A stretch of DNA of 64,000 bases, from positions 106,548,389 to 106,612,388 of the forward strand of contig NC_135716.1 of assembly GCF_964656455.1 (NCBI RefSeq). Direction: 5' to 3'. Shown piece by piece: positions 20,820 through 32,554 of this stretch (positions within the stretch are counted from its first letter, which is position 1; each line of letters starts with the position of its first letter). Origin of the DNA: Halichoerus grypus (Eukaryota > Chordata > Mammalia > Carnivora > Phocidae). Position numbers and translations under genes: made by a program. Under the pieces are notes generated by a model. The model made no database searches, was not told the origin of the DNA, and worked only from the letters and a program-made list of their open reading frames with translations.

Positions 20820-23800
20820 TTAGGGAATCTAAAGGCAAAGATGGATTGCACCTGGTCTAAAACTCTCTCCACTCCTCTTAAAAACTCCTGCTTCCTATAC
20901 CTATACCACTATTGACTAGGATCTTGTGGCTTTTTGTAAAATGGATGAACTTTTGGTATTGTAGTAGTCACTTTGGAGAACCTTTACCTTAAATCCACCT
21001 TAACAGCACCCTTAAAAAAGAGGATTCCAAACCTCTCAGAGACAATGGAATGCATTCTTTGTTATGCAGAGGCTTCAAAAAGACAAAATTACTCCAAAAA
21101 TAGCTCTAAAAGGATCTTTACAGAAGGCAGATTAAAAAAAAAAAGTCTTTAGTAAAACTCTTTGGTCATCTGAGCAAGTAATCTTATTACATCAGCCAGA
21201 AACACAATTTAGATGCAACTATTCTTTTCAGTTTTATACCTGAGACATGGCTAAAATTTTTAAAACAATTGTTATCAGATCTCTGTGTGTCTGTATGTTT
21301 ATGTAAGTTTATGTATGTATATTATGATATGTGACATTTTTCTACCTCCTGGTGGCACTACCAAAACTAATTTATAAAGAGCTCTATTTAATTGGCTTAA
21401 AGAAAATCGAGCATTTATATAAATCAAGTTTAGTCTCAGAAATATAAAAACTAACTGAAATGTTTTCAAATTCACAAATCTGGGATAATCTTTGATAAAT
21501 AAAAGCTAGTTCAAGTTTGTTGGTTTGATAAAAGCAGCCGTATCTTCAAAATTTGTCAACAAGAAAAATAATTTAGGATGATGGGTGGCTGTTTGATGTC
21601 TAATCCAAGCATAACTGTTAAAGCAAGTTAATTTAAATATATGTAAATAAAAGTTTATATTATGTTAAACTACATAATGGATATTCACTGAATATCTAAA
21701 TCATAAATGTCCTAAAGTAAAATGACTGTTCCAAAATAAGGAAGAAAAAAAAAAAAGACAAAACATAAGCTGAATGGATACAGAAAGTTGTAGGTCTGTG
21801 GAAAAGAAATCTTGAGAAAGGAATTTTATAAGTGGCCAAGTTAAGAATGGAATGAATTTATTTTAAGTTAAAAAAGAGACAGAATTTTAATATCAAAAGT
21901 TTACTAGTACAGAATTTGAATTCGGTTTTCTCTCCTTTTAAAAGGACAGATTTCTTAGATTTTTGGTCTGCTCTTAATAGGACATTGCAAACAAAGGTTT
22001 TTCTTTAATGTAATTTGTCTAGATAACAAAGAGTCTATGTTTTGTCTTTATCAGGTTTTGATTACTTAAGAAAATTGAGTCTTCCTTACTTTAGAACTAA
22101 AATTTTTATAACTATGTAACTTTTTGTATATGCTAAATTTCATGGGCAGGATTGTCAAATAAGAAATGATGCTAAGCTTTCCATAGAGTTTATTTGTACA
22201 AAATTCCTAAAACTCTGGGATGTCCTGGTATAATGGTTATCAGTCATAATTTTAAATTGTATATCACAGAAATAACTAAATTTCTTTGTCAACTGTCTTA
22301 TAATTAACTCATCATATCTTTAATCATGACCATTTTTAAATCTTTTGTCATTTGCAAACAGTTACTGTTTTACTCTGATGCTTTTACAAAAGTGTTCCTG
22401 CAAAGTTTTATTTCCAAACAGATTGATGGAAAAGACCCATACAAGCAGTCTAAAATGAAGGTTTCTGGTAACTTTAAGATCATAACACTGAACTAGTTAA
22501 GAATTAATAAAACTCTATTGGGCTAATGATGTACTATATGTTGGCTAACTGAACATAAAAAAAAAAAAAAGAATTATAGTAAAAAACAACCTCTATTAGA
22601 AAACCGATTCATAAAGCTGCTAACTTAAGATCAAGCTAAACAAGAATTAATTATGTAACACTGAGTGAACTAATAAACATGATTATAATTTTAATACTTC
22701 ATTTAAAACATTGCTGGTTTTTTAATGTTTTGTTTTCCAGATTTAAAGGACCCTTTTTTCCTCCTCTCTTTAAAGCTATCTATAACTTACAGCAATTTGG
22801 TAAAATGTATCTTTACAACAAGGGTTGAAACATTTATCTCTTTCTCCCTACTTGATCCCTCCAGAATTTAGAAACTCTTGTTAAATAGTCTTATTTTTCA
22901 TGACAATATATGTATTTGCATAACTTCAATAAGAATCTATTCTTGTAACAAGGCACAATTGAACAAGTCCTTGGCTTGGCTTCCTAGCCTTGAAGAGACT
23001 TTTGAAAGTCCAATCTGAGATTCCTTAAGAGAAGTTTCAGCAAAGCAGATTTAAAAGAGCCTGTATGGTCAATGGCTATTCTTGCTATAATTATTTAAAT
23101 AACAAGGTCAAATTCATTGAAATTAGACTTAACTTGCAGACAAATTAATTTTATTGGTTATCTTTGATAGAAATGGGGATGAGTATAGAGTGAAAAATTA
23201 GGTTTCAGGATACACCTTTGTGGACATCAGAATCTAGTGCTATTAGTTGTCTTTTAGGATCTGTTTTCTACCTGTAAACTGGACTGGATCCTGAATTCTT
23301 TTAGTTTTCTCCTACATTTGGCTAGAACTCTCCAAACTAACATTTCTAATTTCGTCCCACTATTTTGACTGGAGTCACTATGAAACTAAAAGTGCCCTTT
23401 TCCCCGAGCCATGCAAGTTAAAGCTGGACAACTTGATATAAACTTCTGAGAAATCACAACAGCCCACGTATGGACATCTTCATGCCTGTTGCTATGGGAC
23501 CAGTCAGAAGAACCACCAGAGACATTCAAACTGCAAACCAGGAACATCTGTCAGATTGCCACTGCCCTGCCCTCACTCTGTCTGAAGATGCTTAGAACCT
23601 GACACCTAGAAATTCTCTCAACTGGCTGCTCTCCAAACTCAGAAACTGAATTTAAAATTTGCTGGAACTATTAACCGTTTTCTTTTATTTCCACAGAAAT
23701 GCCTCTCAGTAAATTACCTGACTGCTCACATTATATAGAGGCCTAATGTAGGTGGAGGCTCGCCTGCAATACTGCTTTCTGAAAGAAAACATCCTCATAT

Positions 23801-23910
23801 TCATCCCGTCCTAAGTAATCATAAGGATGTGTGTTTGCTAATACAGTATGTTGTGCCTATGTAACCAAGTCAGAAAAAATTAAAACCCAATTATGTATTA
23901 TCAAAAAAAA
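20820..23910. other. Unassigned AT-rich block next to an LTR
   Basis: About 3 kb with no open frame and no family I can name. It lies between LTR-like copy A and the LTR at 23914, so it may be decayed internal sequence of an endogenous retroelement. I saw no gag, pol or env motif to support that. Confidence 0.3.
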
Positions 23911-23913
23911 AAT

Positions 23914-24428
23914 TGTAGAGTGATTTAGAGGGTGGGATTGTATAAAACCTCTGGACATGCTAGACTCCATTTTGAGAAAAGCGCCATTTTCCTCTCTAAC
24001 TCAAATGGCTAATGATCTCATGAACTGTGCAAAAAGATCCTTGGACTAGGCCAGAAGAGGCAATTATTTTATAAGTCGTGGGTTTTAAAATCAACAGGAC
24101 AACTTGCATCCAGACCATAAGACTGTTGATGTGGACTTTCCGAAGACACAAGTTAACTAATGCATGCCAGGAATAGTTCCCTTTGTTAACATGGATAGAA
24201 TAGTTGATCAACCTGTAACCTGCTAGTACCAATCTACAATTTCTTTTCCTCTTTTATCCAAGTCCGGTAATTGTCCCTCTTCTTTCTCATAAAAACCCCT
24301 TGCTTTCACCTGACAAGCAGGACACTTTTCTGGTTGCTGCCAGAATCTGTCCTCTCTGAATTACAATTCTGAAACCCCAAATAAACGTCTTTGTTCTTTT
24401 CAGTTCCGCCTCCTTTTCTTGGTTGACA
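23914..24428 (+). mobile_element. Class-I-like ERV LTR
   Basis: The segment begins TG (tgtagagtg) after an A-rich run and ends CA (ttggttgaca), about 515 bp. A TATA-like 'cataaaaacccc' lies near 24288 and an AATAAA signal at 24380-24385 ahead of a T-rich R/U5 region. These positions fit a retroviral U3-R-U5. I see no matching target duplication at the exact ends, so it could be the 3' LTR of a decayed provirus extending left, or a solo LTR with eroded flanks. No coding sequence is preserved. Confidence 0.65.
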
Positions 24429-24584
24429 AAAGGTAAAACCTGAATCTGATTATAACACAGTTGAGTTATTTAATTGGTTAAATCTTGGGCTCCAGAGACT
24501 CTTCTCTGGAAAGTTTTTCAGTCCTTGTCTATTTTTCTCCTTATAGTCCTCATGTTAAACTCTCTACTGCAATTTATACTCTGA

Positions 24585-25275
24585 GGGATGGATTTATTTA
24601 TTTATTTATTTATTTAATTTTATTTTTCTTCAAGTTTTTATTTAAAATCCAGTTAGTTAACATACAGTGTAATACTAGTTTTAGGTATAGAATTTAGTGA
24701 TTCACCACTTATATACAACACCCAGTGCTCATCACAAGTGCCCTCCTTAATACGGATCACCATTTTATCCACCCCTTGCCCACCTCCCCTCCAGCAGCCC
24801 TCACTTTGTTCTCTATAGTTAAGAGTCTGTTGTATGGTTTGCCTCTCTTCTTTTTTTTTACCCTACGTTCATCCATTTCATTTCTTAAATTCCACATATG
24901 AGTGAGATCATATGGTATTCGTTTTTCTCTGACTTATTTCACCTAGCATAATACATTCTACTCCATCCATATCTTTGCAAATGGCAAGACTTCATTCTTC
25001 TTAATGGCTGAGTAATATTCCATTGTATATACATATACCACATCTTCTTTATCCATTCATCAATTGATGGACACTGAGGCTGTTTCCATAATTAGGCAAT
25101 TGTTCATAATGCTATAAACATCAGGATGCATGTATCCCTTAGAATCAGTATTTTTGTATCCGTTGGGTAAATATCTATTAGTGCAATTACAAGTCATAGG
25201 GTAGTTCTATTTTTAACTTTTTGAGGAACCTCCATATTGTTTTCCATAGTACCTGCACCAGTTTGCATTCCCACC
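24585..25275 (-). pseudogene. L1 ORF2 C-terminal end and 3'UTR
   Basis: The minus strand encodes broken fragments of the cysteine/tryptophan-rich ORF2 tail (a 'WWECKLVQ'-like stretch near 25260) and then the downstream region with a 'YNGILLSH'-like remnant. The 3'UTR and a (TAAA)n tail follow. Confidence 0.8.
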
Positions 25276-25279
25276 AACA

Positions 25280-27345
25280 AATGTTGAGGTATGTTCCCTT
25301 ATCCCTACTTTGTTGAGGGTTTTTATCACAACTGGGTGTTGTACTTTGTCAGATGCTTCTTCTGTATCTATTGAGAGGATAAGATGGTTCTTATCCTTTA
25401 TTAATGTGGTGTATTACTTTGATTTGCAAATATTGAACCACCCTTGCAAACCAAGAATAAATCCTACTTGATCATGATGAATGATTCTTTTAATGTACCA
25501 TTGGATTTGATTTGCTAGTTATTTTGTTGAGAATTTTTGCATCCACGTTCATCAGGGATATTGGCCTGTAGTTCTCTTTTTTAGTGGAGCTTTTGTCTGG
25601 TTTCAGAAGCAAGGTAATGCTGGCCTCATAGAACGAGTTTGAAAGTTTTCTTTCCATTTCTATTTTTTTGGAATAGTTTGAGAAGAATAGGTATTAACTC
25701 TTCTTTAAGTGTTTGGTAGAATTCCCCTCTGAAGCCATCTGGCCCTGGACTTTTGTTTGTTGGGAGATTTTTGATTACTGATTCAATTTCTTTGCTGGTT
25801 ATTCGTCTATTCAAGACTTCCATTTCTTCCTGTTTCAGTTTTAGTAGTTCATATGTTTCTAGGAATTTATCCATTTCTTCCAGGTTGTCCAATTTATTGG
25901 CATGCAGTTTTCATAATATTCTCTTAAGACTGATTGTGTTTCTGTGGTGTTGGTGTTATTTCTCCTCTCTCATGCATTTATTTATTTGGGTCCTTTCTCT
26001 TTTCTTTTTGATAAGTCTGGCTAGGGGTTTATCAATTTTATTAATTTGTTCAAAGAGCCAAGCTTCAGGGCACCTGGGTGGCTCAGCTGGTTAAGCAACT
26101 GCCTTCGGCTCAGGTCATGATCCCAGGGTCCTGGGATCAAGCCCCACGTCGGGCTCCCTGCTCTGCAGGAAGCCTCCTTCTCCCTCTCCTTCTGTCTGCT
26201 ACTCCTCCTGCTTGTTCCCTCTCTCTGTCAAGTGAATAAAGAAAATCTTTAAAAAAAACAAAAAACAAAAACAAAGAGCCAAGCTCCTGTTTCATTGATC
26301 TGTTCTACTGGCTTTTTAGTTTCTATATCATTTATTTCTGTTCTAATCTTTATTATTTCCCTTTTTCTGCTGGCTTTAGGCTTCATTTGTTGTTCTTCTT
26401 CTAGCTCCTTTAGATGTAAGGTCAGGTTGTTCATTTGACATTTTTCTTGCTTCTAGAGGCAGGCCTGTATTGCTATATACTTCCCTCTTACAGCTGCTTT
26501 GGCTGCATCCCAAAGGTTTTGGACCATTGTGTTTTCATTTTTATTTGTTTCCATGTATTTTTTAATCTCTTCTTTGATTTTCTGATTGACCCATTCATTC
26601 TTTAGTATCATGTTGTCTAACTTCCATGTGTTTGTGGTTTTTCCACATTTTTTTCTTGTGGTTGACTTCAAGTTTCACAGTGTTGTGGTCAGAAAATATG
26701 CATGGTATTTTTGTCCTTGTTGAGGCCTGATTTGTGACCTAGTATGTGATCTCTTCTGGAGAATGTCCCATGTGTACTTGAAAAGAATATGTATTTTGCT
26801 GCTTTAGAATGAAATGTTATGAATATATCTGTTAAGTCCATCTGGTCCAGTGTGTCACTCAAAGCCACTGTTTCCTTGTTGATTTTCTGCTTAGATGATC
26901 TGTCCATTGATGTAAGTGGAGTGTTAATAGTTCCCTACTATTATTATATCATTATCGATGAGTTCCTTTATGTTTGTTATTAATTGTTTTCTGTATTTGG
27001 GTGCTCCCAAGTTGGGGGCATAAATATTTACAATTGTTAGATTTTCTTGTTAGATAGTCCCCTTTATCGTGATATAGTGCCCTTCATCTCATTATAGTCT
27101 TTGGTTTAAAATCTAGTTTGTCTGGTACAAGCATTGCTACTCCAGCTGTATTTTGATGTGCATTTGCACGATGAATGTTTCTCCATCCCCTCACTTTCAA
27201 TCTGCAAGTGTCTTGAGGTGTAAAATGAGTCTCTTGTAGATAGCATATAGATGGGTCTTGTTTTTTTATCCATTCTGACACCCTATGTATTTTGATTGAA
27301 GTATTTAGTCCATTTACATTCAGGGTAATTATTGATAGATATGTT
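25280..27345 (-). pseudogene. L1 ORF2 relic: endonuclease and start of reverse transcriptase
   Basis: Minus-strand fragments cover the apurinic endonuclease (27084-27345 with 'ICYLQETHF'; 26689-26907 with 'FFSSTHGTFSRRDHILGHKS'), the linker ('NLWDAAKAAVRGKYIAIQA', 26453-26671), and the front of the reverse transcriptase ('[13 protein letters not shown]', 25626-25892). Several frameshifts and stops separate them. The active-site half of the reverse transcriptase is deleted. Confidence 0.9.
26067..26271 (+). mobile_element. SINEC nested in the L1
   Basis: Full-length plus-strand copy with CT-rich middle and an AAAGAAAATCTTT/A-rich tail. The target duplication 'caaagagccaagctYc' lies at 26051-26065 and 26272-26286 with one mismatch. 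It was inserted in the ORF2 linker, so it is younger than the L1. Confidence 0.96.
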
Positions 27346-27474
27346 TTATTGCAATTTTATTACTTGTTTTGTCATTGTTTCTGGAGATTTTCTCTGTTCC
27401 TTTCTAGTCTCTGTCACTTTTGGTCTTTCTTTCCCACTCCAAGAGTCCCCTTTAATATTTCTTGCAGGGCCAGT

Positions 27475-28290
27475 TTAGTGCACTGTCACAAACTCCTTTA
27501 GATTTTGTTTGTATGCGAAACTCTTTATCTCCCCTTCTATTCTTGCTGGATAGAGTACTCTTGGCTGCAGATTTTTCCCATTCAGCACACTGAATATTTC
27601 ATGCCACTCTTTTATGGCTTGCAAAGTTTCACTTGAGAGATCTGAAACTAGCCTTATGGGTCTTCCCTTATAAGTTAGGGACTTCCTTTGTCTTGCTGCT
27701 TTTAGGATTTTTTCTTTATCAGTATTATTTTGCAAATTTAACAATAATATGTCTTCGTATTGGACTGTTTTTGTTGATTTTGTTGGGATTTGTCTGTGCC
27801 TCCTGGATTTAGATGTCTGTTTCCTTCCCCAGATGAGGGAAGTTTTCAGCTATAATTTCCTCAAATAAACCTTCTGCCCCCTTTCCCTCTTTCCTTCTGG
27901 GACTCCTATGATAAGAATGTTATTATGTCTGCTGGAGTCACTGAGTTCCCTAAGTTTACTCTCATGATCCCTAATTCTTTCTGCCTTTTGTTCAGCTTCA
28001 GTATTTTCCATTATTCTATTTTCTATGTCACTCATTCATTCCTCTGCTTCTTCCAACATTGTGGTCATTACATCCAATCTATTCTGAATCTCAATTGTTG
28101 CATTTTTCATTTCTGCCTGATTGTTTTTTAAATCTTTTATCTCTGTGGGAAGTGTCTCCCTGATGTCTTCCATGCTTTTCTCAAGCCCAGCGAGTATCCT
28201 TATGATTGTTGCTTTAAATTCTGGATATCTCTTTTGATTAGATCTCTGGCCATAACCTTTTCTTGTTCTTTCTTTTGGGATGAACTCCTC
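27475..28290 (-). pseudogene. L1 ORF1 relic
   Basis: The minus-strand frame at 27850-28035 has 'MSDIENRIMENTEAEQKAE' and 'RELSDSSRHNNILIIGVPEG', which are the end of the coiled coil and start of the RRM domain of the L1 RNA-binding ORF1 protein. The frame at 27475-27744 has 'KILKAARQRKSLTYKGRPIRL' and the C-terminal domain ending near 27475. A frameshift separates them. Confidence 0.92.
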
Positions 28291-28294
28291 CAGT

Positions 28295-29815
28295 ATGTCA
28301 TTTTGTCTAGGTCTCTATCTTCTTTTACTCCTAAGAGTAATGGCTTTATGAAGAAGAGGTCATATAGTGTCCAGGGCCTGGCACTTCAGGGAGTGTCTCT
28401 AGTGTGTGCTGTGTGCAATCTGCAGCTGTGTTTTGGCTGCTCTATCCCTCAGGTCAGTGGTCTATAGAGTTTCTTCCAGACTGCAGTGGGGAGTGTTTGG
28501 ACCTTGGTCAGAGTGTGGCAAGTTTTAAATAGGTGTGCTCTGGTCTGCTTGTTAAATGAGACCTGATGCTACTTCCACTAGAAATAAAGCCTTGCAGAAC
28601 TCTCTTGTCAGGAGACGTGGTGTGGGCAGGGGTTTTTTCTGGTCTTCTGGGGAAGGGACCTGCTGCACTGGTCCTTAGGCACACTTGTCCAAGAAAAGCA
28701 GTACAAGCAGAGCACAGATGAGCGGTGTAAGCAGGTTAGGCAGCCACTGTTGGCACTGTGCTGTTTATGGAAGTTGGTTAATACTGCAGGATGAAGGAGG
28801 GAAATGGCACCAGCCAGCTCCTTTGTACCCAGAGAGGGATCTCTGTGTTTGCTCCTCTCAGGGAAGCACCCCTGAAAAGTGAATAATTCCCTTCATGCAT
28901 CCTAGGCATTTTTCAGATCACAGTCTGTCTCCCGGTTGCTTGCCTGCCTGGAGTAATGTAGTACCCTCTGCGTTCCTGTCTCTAAAAGTCAGCCCAGTCA
29001 AGCCAGCTGACTTTTAAAACTCTAAACTTTAGAGACATGCTGTGACAGAGGGGCCTGCACTGGTCTTCTGGGAAAGAGTCTCACCACGCTGGGATGGATG
29101 CATGTTTGACCTAGAAGGGCAGTTGTGCCAGAGTGCAGGGGCACTGGATTTGGAGCAAGCAGACTAAAGTGCCAGCGTCCAGGTTATCTGACTTCAACAG
29201 GTGTCTCTGCACTTGTGCTGAGGGGCAGGGGAGGGAAATGGCACCCGCTTGCTCCTTGGTCCCTGGAAAGGCATCTCTGCAAACGTCACCTCTCACAGAT
29301 GCTAGAAGAGTGACCAGTCTCTCCTTGTGCACCTTCAGCAATCCTCAGACCGTGCCATCTGCCCTGGGGTTGCTTGCCCACCTTCTCTCCAGGAGTAGGG
29401 CAGCGCCCTCAGGTTTCTATCCCAGCCAGGCCCATCAAACCTCTAAAACTCCAGTCTTTGAGAGCCCCTCTGATTGTAAAAACTCAGGAAAATCAGCCCC
29501 TCTCATTTTCCCAGCCAAAGGCTTGGGGGAAGTGTTCTTGTGTGTACCCCGTGTGCTCTACTCTCTCTCACTTTTCTCCACGACTAGGGCTCATTCCCCT
29601 CTGCAGCTCCCGTGATCCATTTTTTCCCAAACCATGTCTCCACACCTCCTACCTTCCTCAATGTGTCCTCTTCTCTCCCCCTAGTTGTGCAGTTTGTTCT
29701 GTCAGTCCTCAGGTTGATGTCTTGGGTGTTCAGAACAATTTGATAGTTATCTAGCTCTGTTCCAGGGACAAGGCAAGCCTATGGTCCTCCTACTATGCTG
29801 ACATCTTAGCTCCCC
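28295..29815 (-). repeat. L1 5'UTR with two tandem ~430-bp repeats
   Basis: Two diverged copies of one unit lie at about 28600-29030 and 29035-29470. They share, for example, 'ggtcttctgggRaagRg', 'ggagggaaatggcacc' (28797 and 29230) and 'tctctgtRtttgctcctctcag'-like segments, with a period near 433 bp. Plus-strand open frames of 60-160 codons here are this GC-richer repeat, not genes. Tandem promoter units are known in 5'UTRs of some mammalian L1 lineages. Confidence 0.7.
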
Positions 29816-29819
29816 CTCC

Positions 29820-30056
29820 TCCTATTCTCAAGGGTTTTAAAAATCCCTGTTGGCAGCCGCTCTCACACCAAATGGCATCCATCAGAACTGGATGAAATCA
29901 ATAATTACCACAGAAATAGTGAAGACAGTTCAGTCTGACAACTCAACTGGTAGAAACACTGAATATGTGACTCTTCAGCCTGACTAAATCAACAGTGGTA
30001 ACGGAGAATAACACTATACTAGTTGGTCATACTCTCAATCTGCTGAGAGAATGACC
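29820..30056. other. Unassigned DNA between L1 and LTR-like copy B
   Basis: No gene or repeat family recognised. It may belong with the retroelement cut by the L1 insertion. Confidence 0.35.
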
Positions 30057-30060
30057 AAAA

Positions 30061-30081
30061 GGGGGGGTGGGGTGGGGAGGG
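30061..30081 (+). other. G-quadruplex motif
   Basis: Four G runs (7, 4, 4 and 3 Gs) separated by single bases, directly ahead of the LTR-like copy B. This satisfies the standard G3+ N1-7 pattern. Confidence 0.8.
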
Positions 30082-30085
30082 AATT

Positions 30086-30535
30086 GTTACAACCAAAAAC
30101 AAACAGAGACCAGGCTTGAATATTCCCTGTGCAGACAAAACCAACTGAGTCATACAAATAAAGCTTAATTTAAGCTTATTTTCCAAGGCTAACTTGATCT
30201 GGGTCATTTCTTGCTCGTGCCTCTGAAAACCATAAGCAAAACTTAAACTATTTCCCAAGGTTGATATGAGGTAACCACTAACCAATTCCTTATCATTTAA
30301 GGAAATTCTAATATTATAACGAATCACTATGAAGAAGAGTCACTGCTTTCTCACTATGTAAGCTGCTGTTTAACAATATAACCCTGAGCCTCATTCCATG
30401 TTTCCGTTTGTTTCAGAAAGTGCTCCAACTGGCAAACTGTCTTTTGGTGTGTGTACAGTAAACTCTTACTAATTAGTACTTCAGTGATTCATTGGTTTTA
30501 CTTCTGTTATTTCTGAACTTTTATCAGTATAGAAT
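30086..30535 (+). mobile_element. LTR-like fragment, copy B
   Basis: It begins 'tgttacaacc' and carries the same left and right modules as 20158-20345 plus about 250 extra bases between them. No open frame of note. Confidence 0.5.
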
Positions 30536-30696
30536 GTAGATTTCATTGCAAGCCAATCAATGAAAGCAAGAAGAATTCATGAGCATGGCAATATCTGAGC
30601 AGATCAAGCGCTGAATAAGTGGAAAAGAAGGTTAGAGGATTCTGAGGGATTGGAGGGGGGTCAGAGGGGTTGGAGAAGTAAAAGCAAAGGAAAGGA

Positions 30697-30878
30697 GGGG
30701 CGCCTGGGTGGCTCAGTCGGTTCAGCGTCTGCCTTCGGCTTGGGTCATGATCCCGGGGTCCTGGGATCGAGCCCCACAGCAGGGAGCCTTCTTCTCCCTC
30801 TCCCTCTGCCTGCCGCTCCCCCTGCTTGTACTCTCTCCCTGTCTAATAAAAAAATAAAAAATCTTTAAAAAAATTGTT
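30697..30878 (+). mobile_element. SINEC, young, perfect 18-bp target duplication
   Basis: The head 'ggggcgcctgggtggctcag' is close to consensus. Identical 18-base flanks at 30679-30696 and 30879-30896. The middle is short, lacking the 'gcatcgggctccctgctc' step. Tail AATAAAAAAATAAAAAATCTTT. Confidence 0.97.
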
Positions 30879-31139
30879 TAAAAGCAAAGGAAAGGAAATA
30901 CATACAGCCTGCTCAAAAGGTCATGAGTTCCTATCCAGCTGGGGCAATATGGGAGGTCTGATGGGAACAAGGGCAGATAGGTTGATCTAGGAGGCCAGCA
31001 TATAAAGGACTTCTAATATTGACTTATTTTAAATGTTATTCAATAAATCAAATAATCCCAACCTCCTAGCATAAATATTCCATCCTTCCACCATGAGACT
31101 CTATCATTGGAGGTAACTCTTATAAATGCTTCAGAGTAC

Positions 31140-31395
31140 AATAATGCAATCACTCGGCTAGGGTTTGAAGTCAGGCAGACTTTGCTCTATTTCTTAGTAC
31201 TTACAACTTATGTGATTATCAGGCAAATTACTTAAACTTGCTGAATCTCAATTTATGTACAAAATGGGGATTGTATTACCTAGTTCAAAGGGTGTTATAA
31301 AGATTAAATTAAATTATATGATGATGTGATATTGTGACTTATAAAAAATACGTATTTAGTCTGTTTCTGGCACAGAGCTCCTAAAACCATTGGAA
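31140..31395 (+). mobile_element. MIR SINE
   Basis: 'gtttgaagtcaggcagactttgctc', 'acttatgtgattatcaggcaaattacttaaacttgctgaatctcaatttatgtacaaaatggggat' and 'cacagagctcctaaa' match the MIR order in plus orientation. Confidence 0.75.
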
Positions 31396-31404
31396 TTTCC
31401 TAAG

Positions 31405-32130
31405 TGATGAGAGCAATAAAGGTGTTTTTGTTATGTTAATTAGGTGGCTTTTGGAATGCCCCCAGGTAGGGTTGCCTAGGAACCAATCTTAATAAAGAGA
31501 GGGCTGGGACTTTCAGCCCCACTCTCTGATCTCTGGGAGGTGAGAGGGGCTGGAGATTAAATCAATCACCAAAGGTCAATAATTTAATCAACAATGCCTA
31601 TATAATGAAGGCTCCATAAACACCCAAAAAGAAGGGGGTTTAGAGAGCTTCCAGACTGGTGAACATGTGGAGATTTGGGGAGAGTCTGCGCTCCCAGAGA
31701 GAGCGTGAAAGTTCTGTGCCCTTTCCCCATACCTTGCCATATGCAGCTCTTCCATCTGGTTATTCCTGAGTTATAGCCTTTTGTGATAAACCAGTGATCT
31801 AGTAAGTAAAATGTTTAACAAGTTCTATGAGCTGTTCTTGTAAATTAATCAAACCCAAGGAGGAGGTTGTTGGAACCTTAGATCCATAGCTAATTTGGTC
31901 AGAAGCACAGGTGATAACCTGGGCTTTCCACTGTTACCTGAAGTGAGAGATGAGCAAAGTCTTGTAGGACTAAACCCTTAACCTATTATGACATTATCTG
32001 ACCTTATCTCTGGGTAGAGAGTGTCAGAATTGAGTTGAATTGCAGGACACCCAGCTGGTGTCTAAGAATTGCCTGGATATGTGTGGAAACCACTCCCTGC
32101 ACATGTGCGCATGCACACATTAGAATCGGT
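31405..32130 (+). mobile_element. LTR-like block, family unresolved
   Basis: It is recognisable as a dispersed mammalian element: 'gttgcctaggaaccaatctt', 'gctggagattaaatcaatcacc', 'acaatgcctatataatgaaggctccataaa', 'agagcttccagactggtgaacatgtgg' and 'tgagttatagccttttgtgataaacc'. Its later part, with 'gtgtcagaattgagttgaattgcaggacaccc', looks like the end of a retroviral LTR or leader. I could not recall the family name. Confidence 0.6.
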
Positions 32131-32214
32131 TACCAGAATTTTTGATACGTATAAAGTTTATAGCCCAATACCTAATACATGTTCAAAAACTGCTGGCTAC
32201 CATTATTGCTATGA

Positions 32215-32345
32215 CTGTTACTCTCTTTTGATGAACTAGATAAGCTACTTAACTTCCTGGATCTTCACACACCCATTTGTTTGAGCTTTTATCAAAATCA
32301 AGTGAGATAACTTTGAGCATCACTAGGTGCTCAGCAAATTATGGC
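32215..32345 (+). mobile_element. Possible MIR fragment
   Basis: 'agataagctacttaacttcctggatcttcacaca' and 'caagtgagataactttgagcatcactaggtgctcagcaaatta' fit a decayed MIR core and tail. Confidence 0.4.
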
Positions 32346-32554
32346 GTTTCCATTATTCTATTACAATTTCTTTACTATCTTTGTGTCTCTACTAGCTATC
32401 TCATTTGAAATATGTGACATAACATGCCATAATTATGACAATATGCCATAATATGTGACATAATATACATGACATAATTGTTGAATAATAATTTCATATT
32501 ATTGAGTGACATCTATGTAAAAGCTACGGTACTAGAAGCTACTGATAAATTAGA

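Larger units (their letters stand above)
24585..29815 (-). mobile_element. LINE-1, minus strand, 5'UTR to 3'UTR, internally deleted
   Basis: Read on the minus strand the element starts near 29815 with 'gagggggagctaagatg', a typical L1 5' start. It then has a repeated 5'UTR, ORF1 and ORF2 relics, and a 3'UTR ending in a TAAA-rich tail (24585-24617 on plus as TTTA). Most of the ORF2 middle is missing and many frameshifts and stops are present, so it is immobile. A SINEC is nested at 26067-26271. Weakly similar flanks ('tactctgagggat' and 'tattctcaagggtt') may be an eroded target-site duplication. Confidence 0.93.

Noticed and set aside
23690..23752. Exon-like segment after 'tttatttccacag'
   Set aside because: The frame closes after about 15 codons and no strong donor follows. 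It lies in probable retroelement debris.
29133..29754. Plus-strand ORFs of 126-160 codons
   Set aside because: They lie in the 5'UTR of a minus-strand L1, which is GC-richer and so has longer chance frames.
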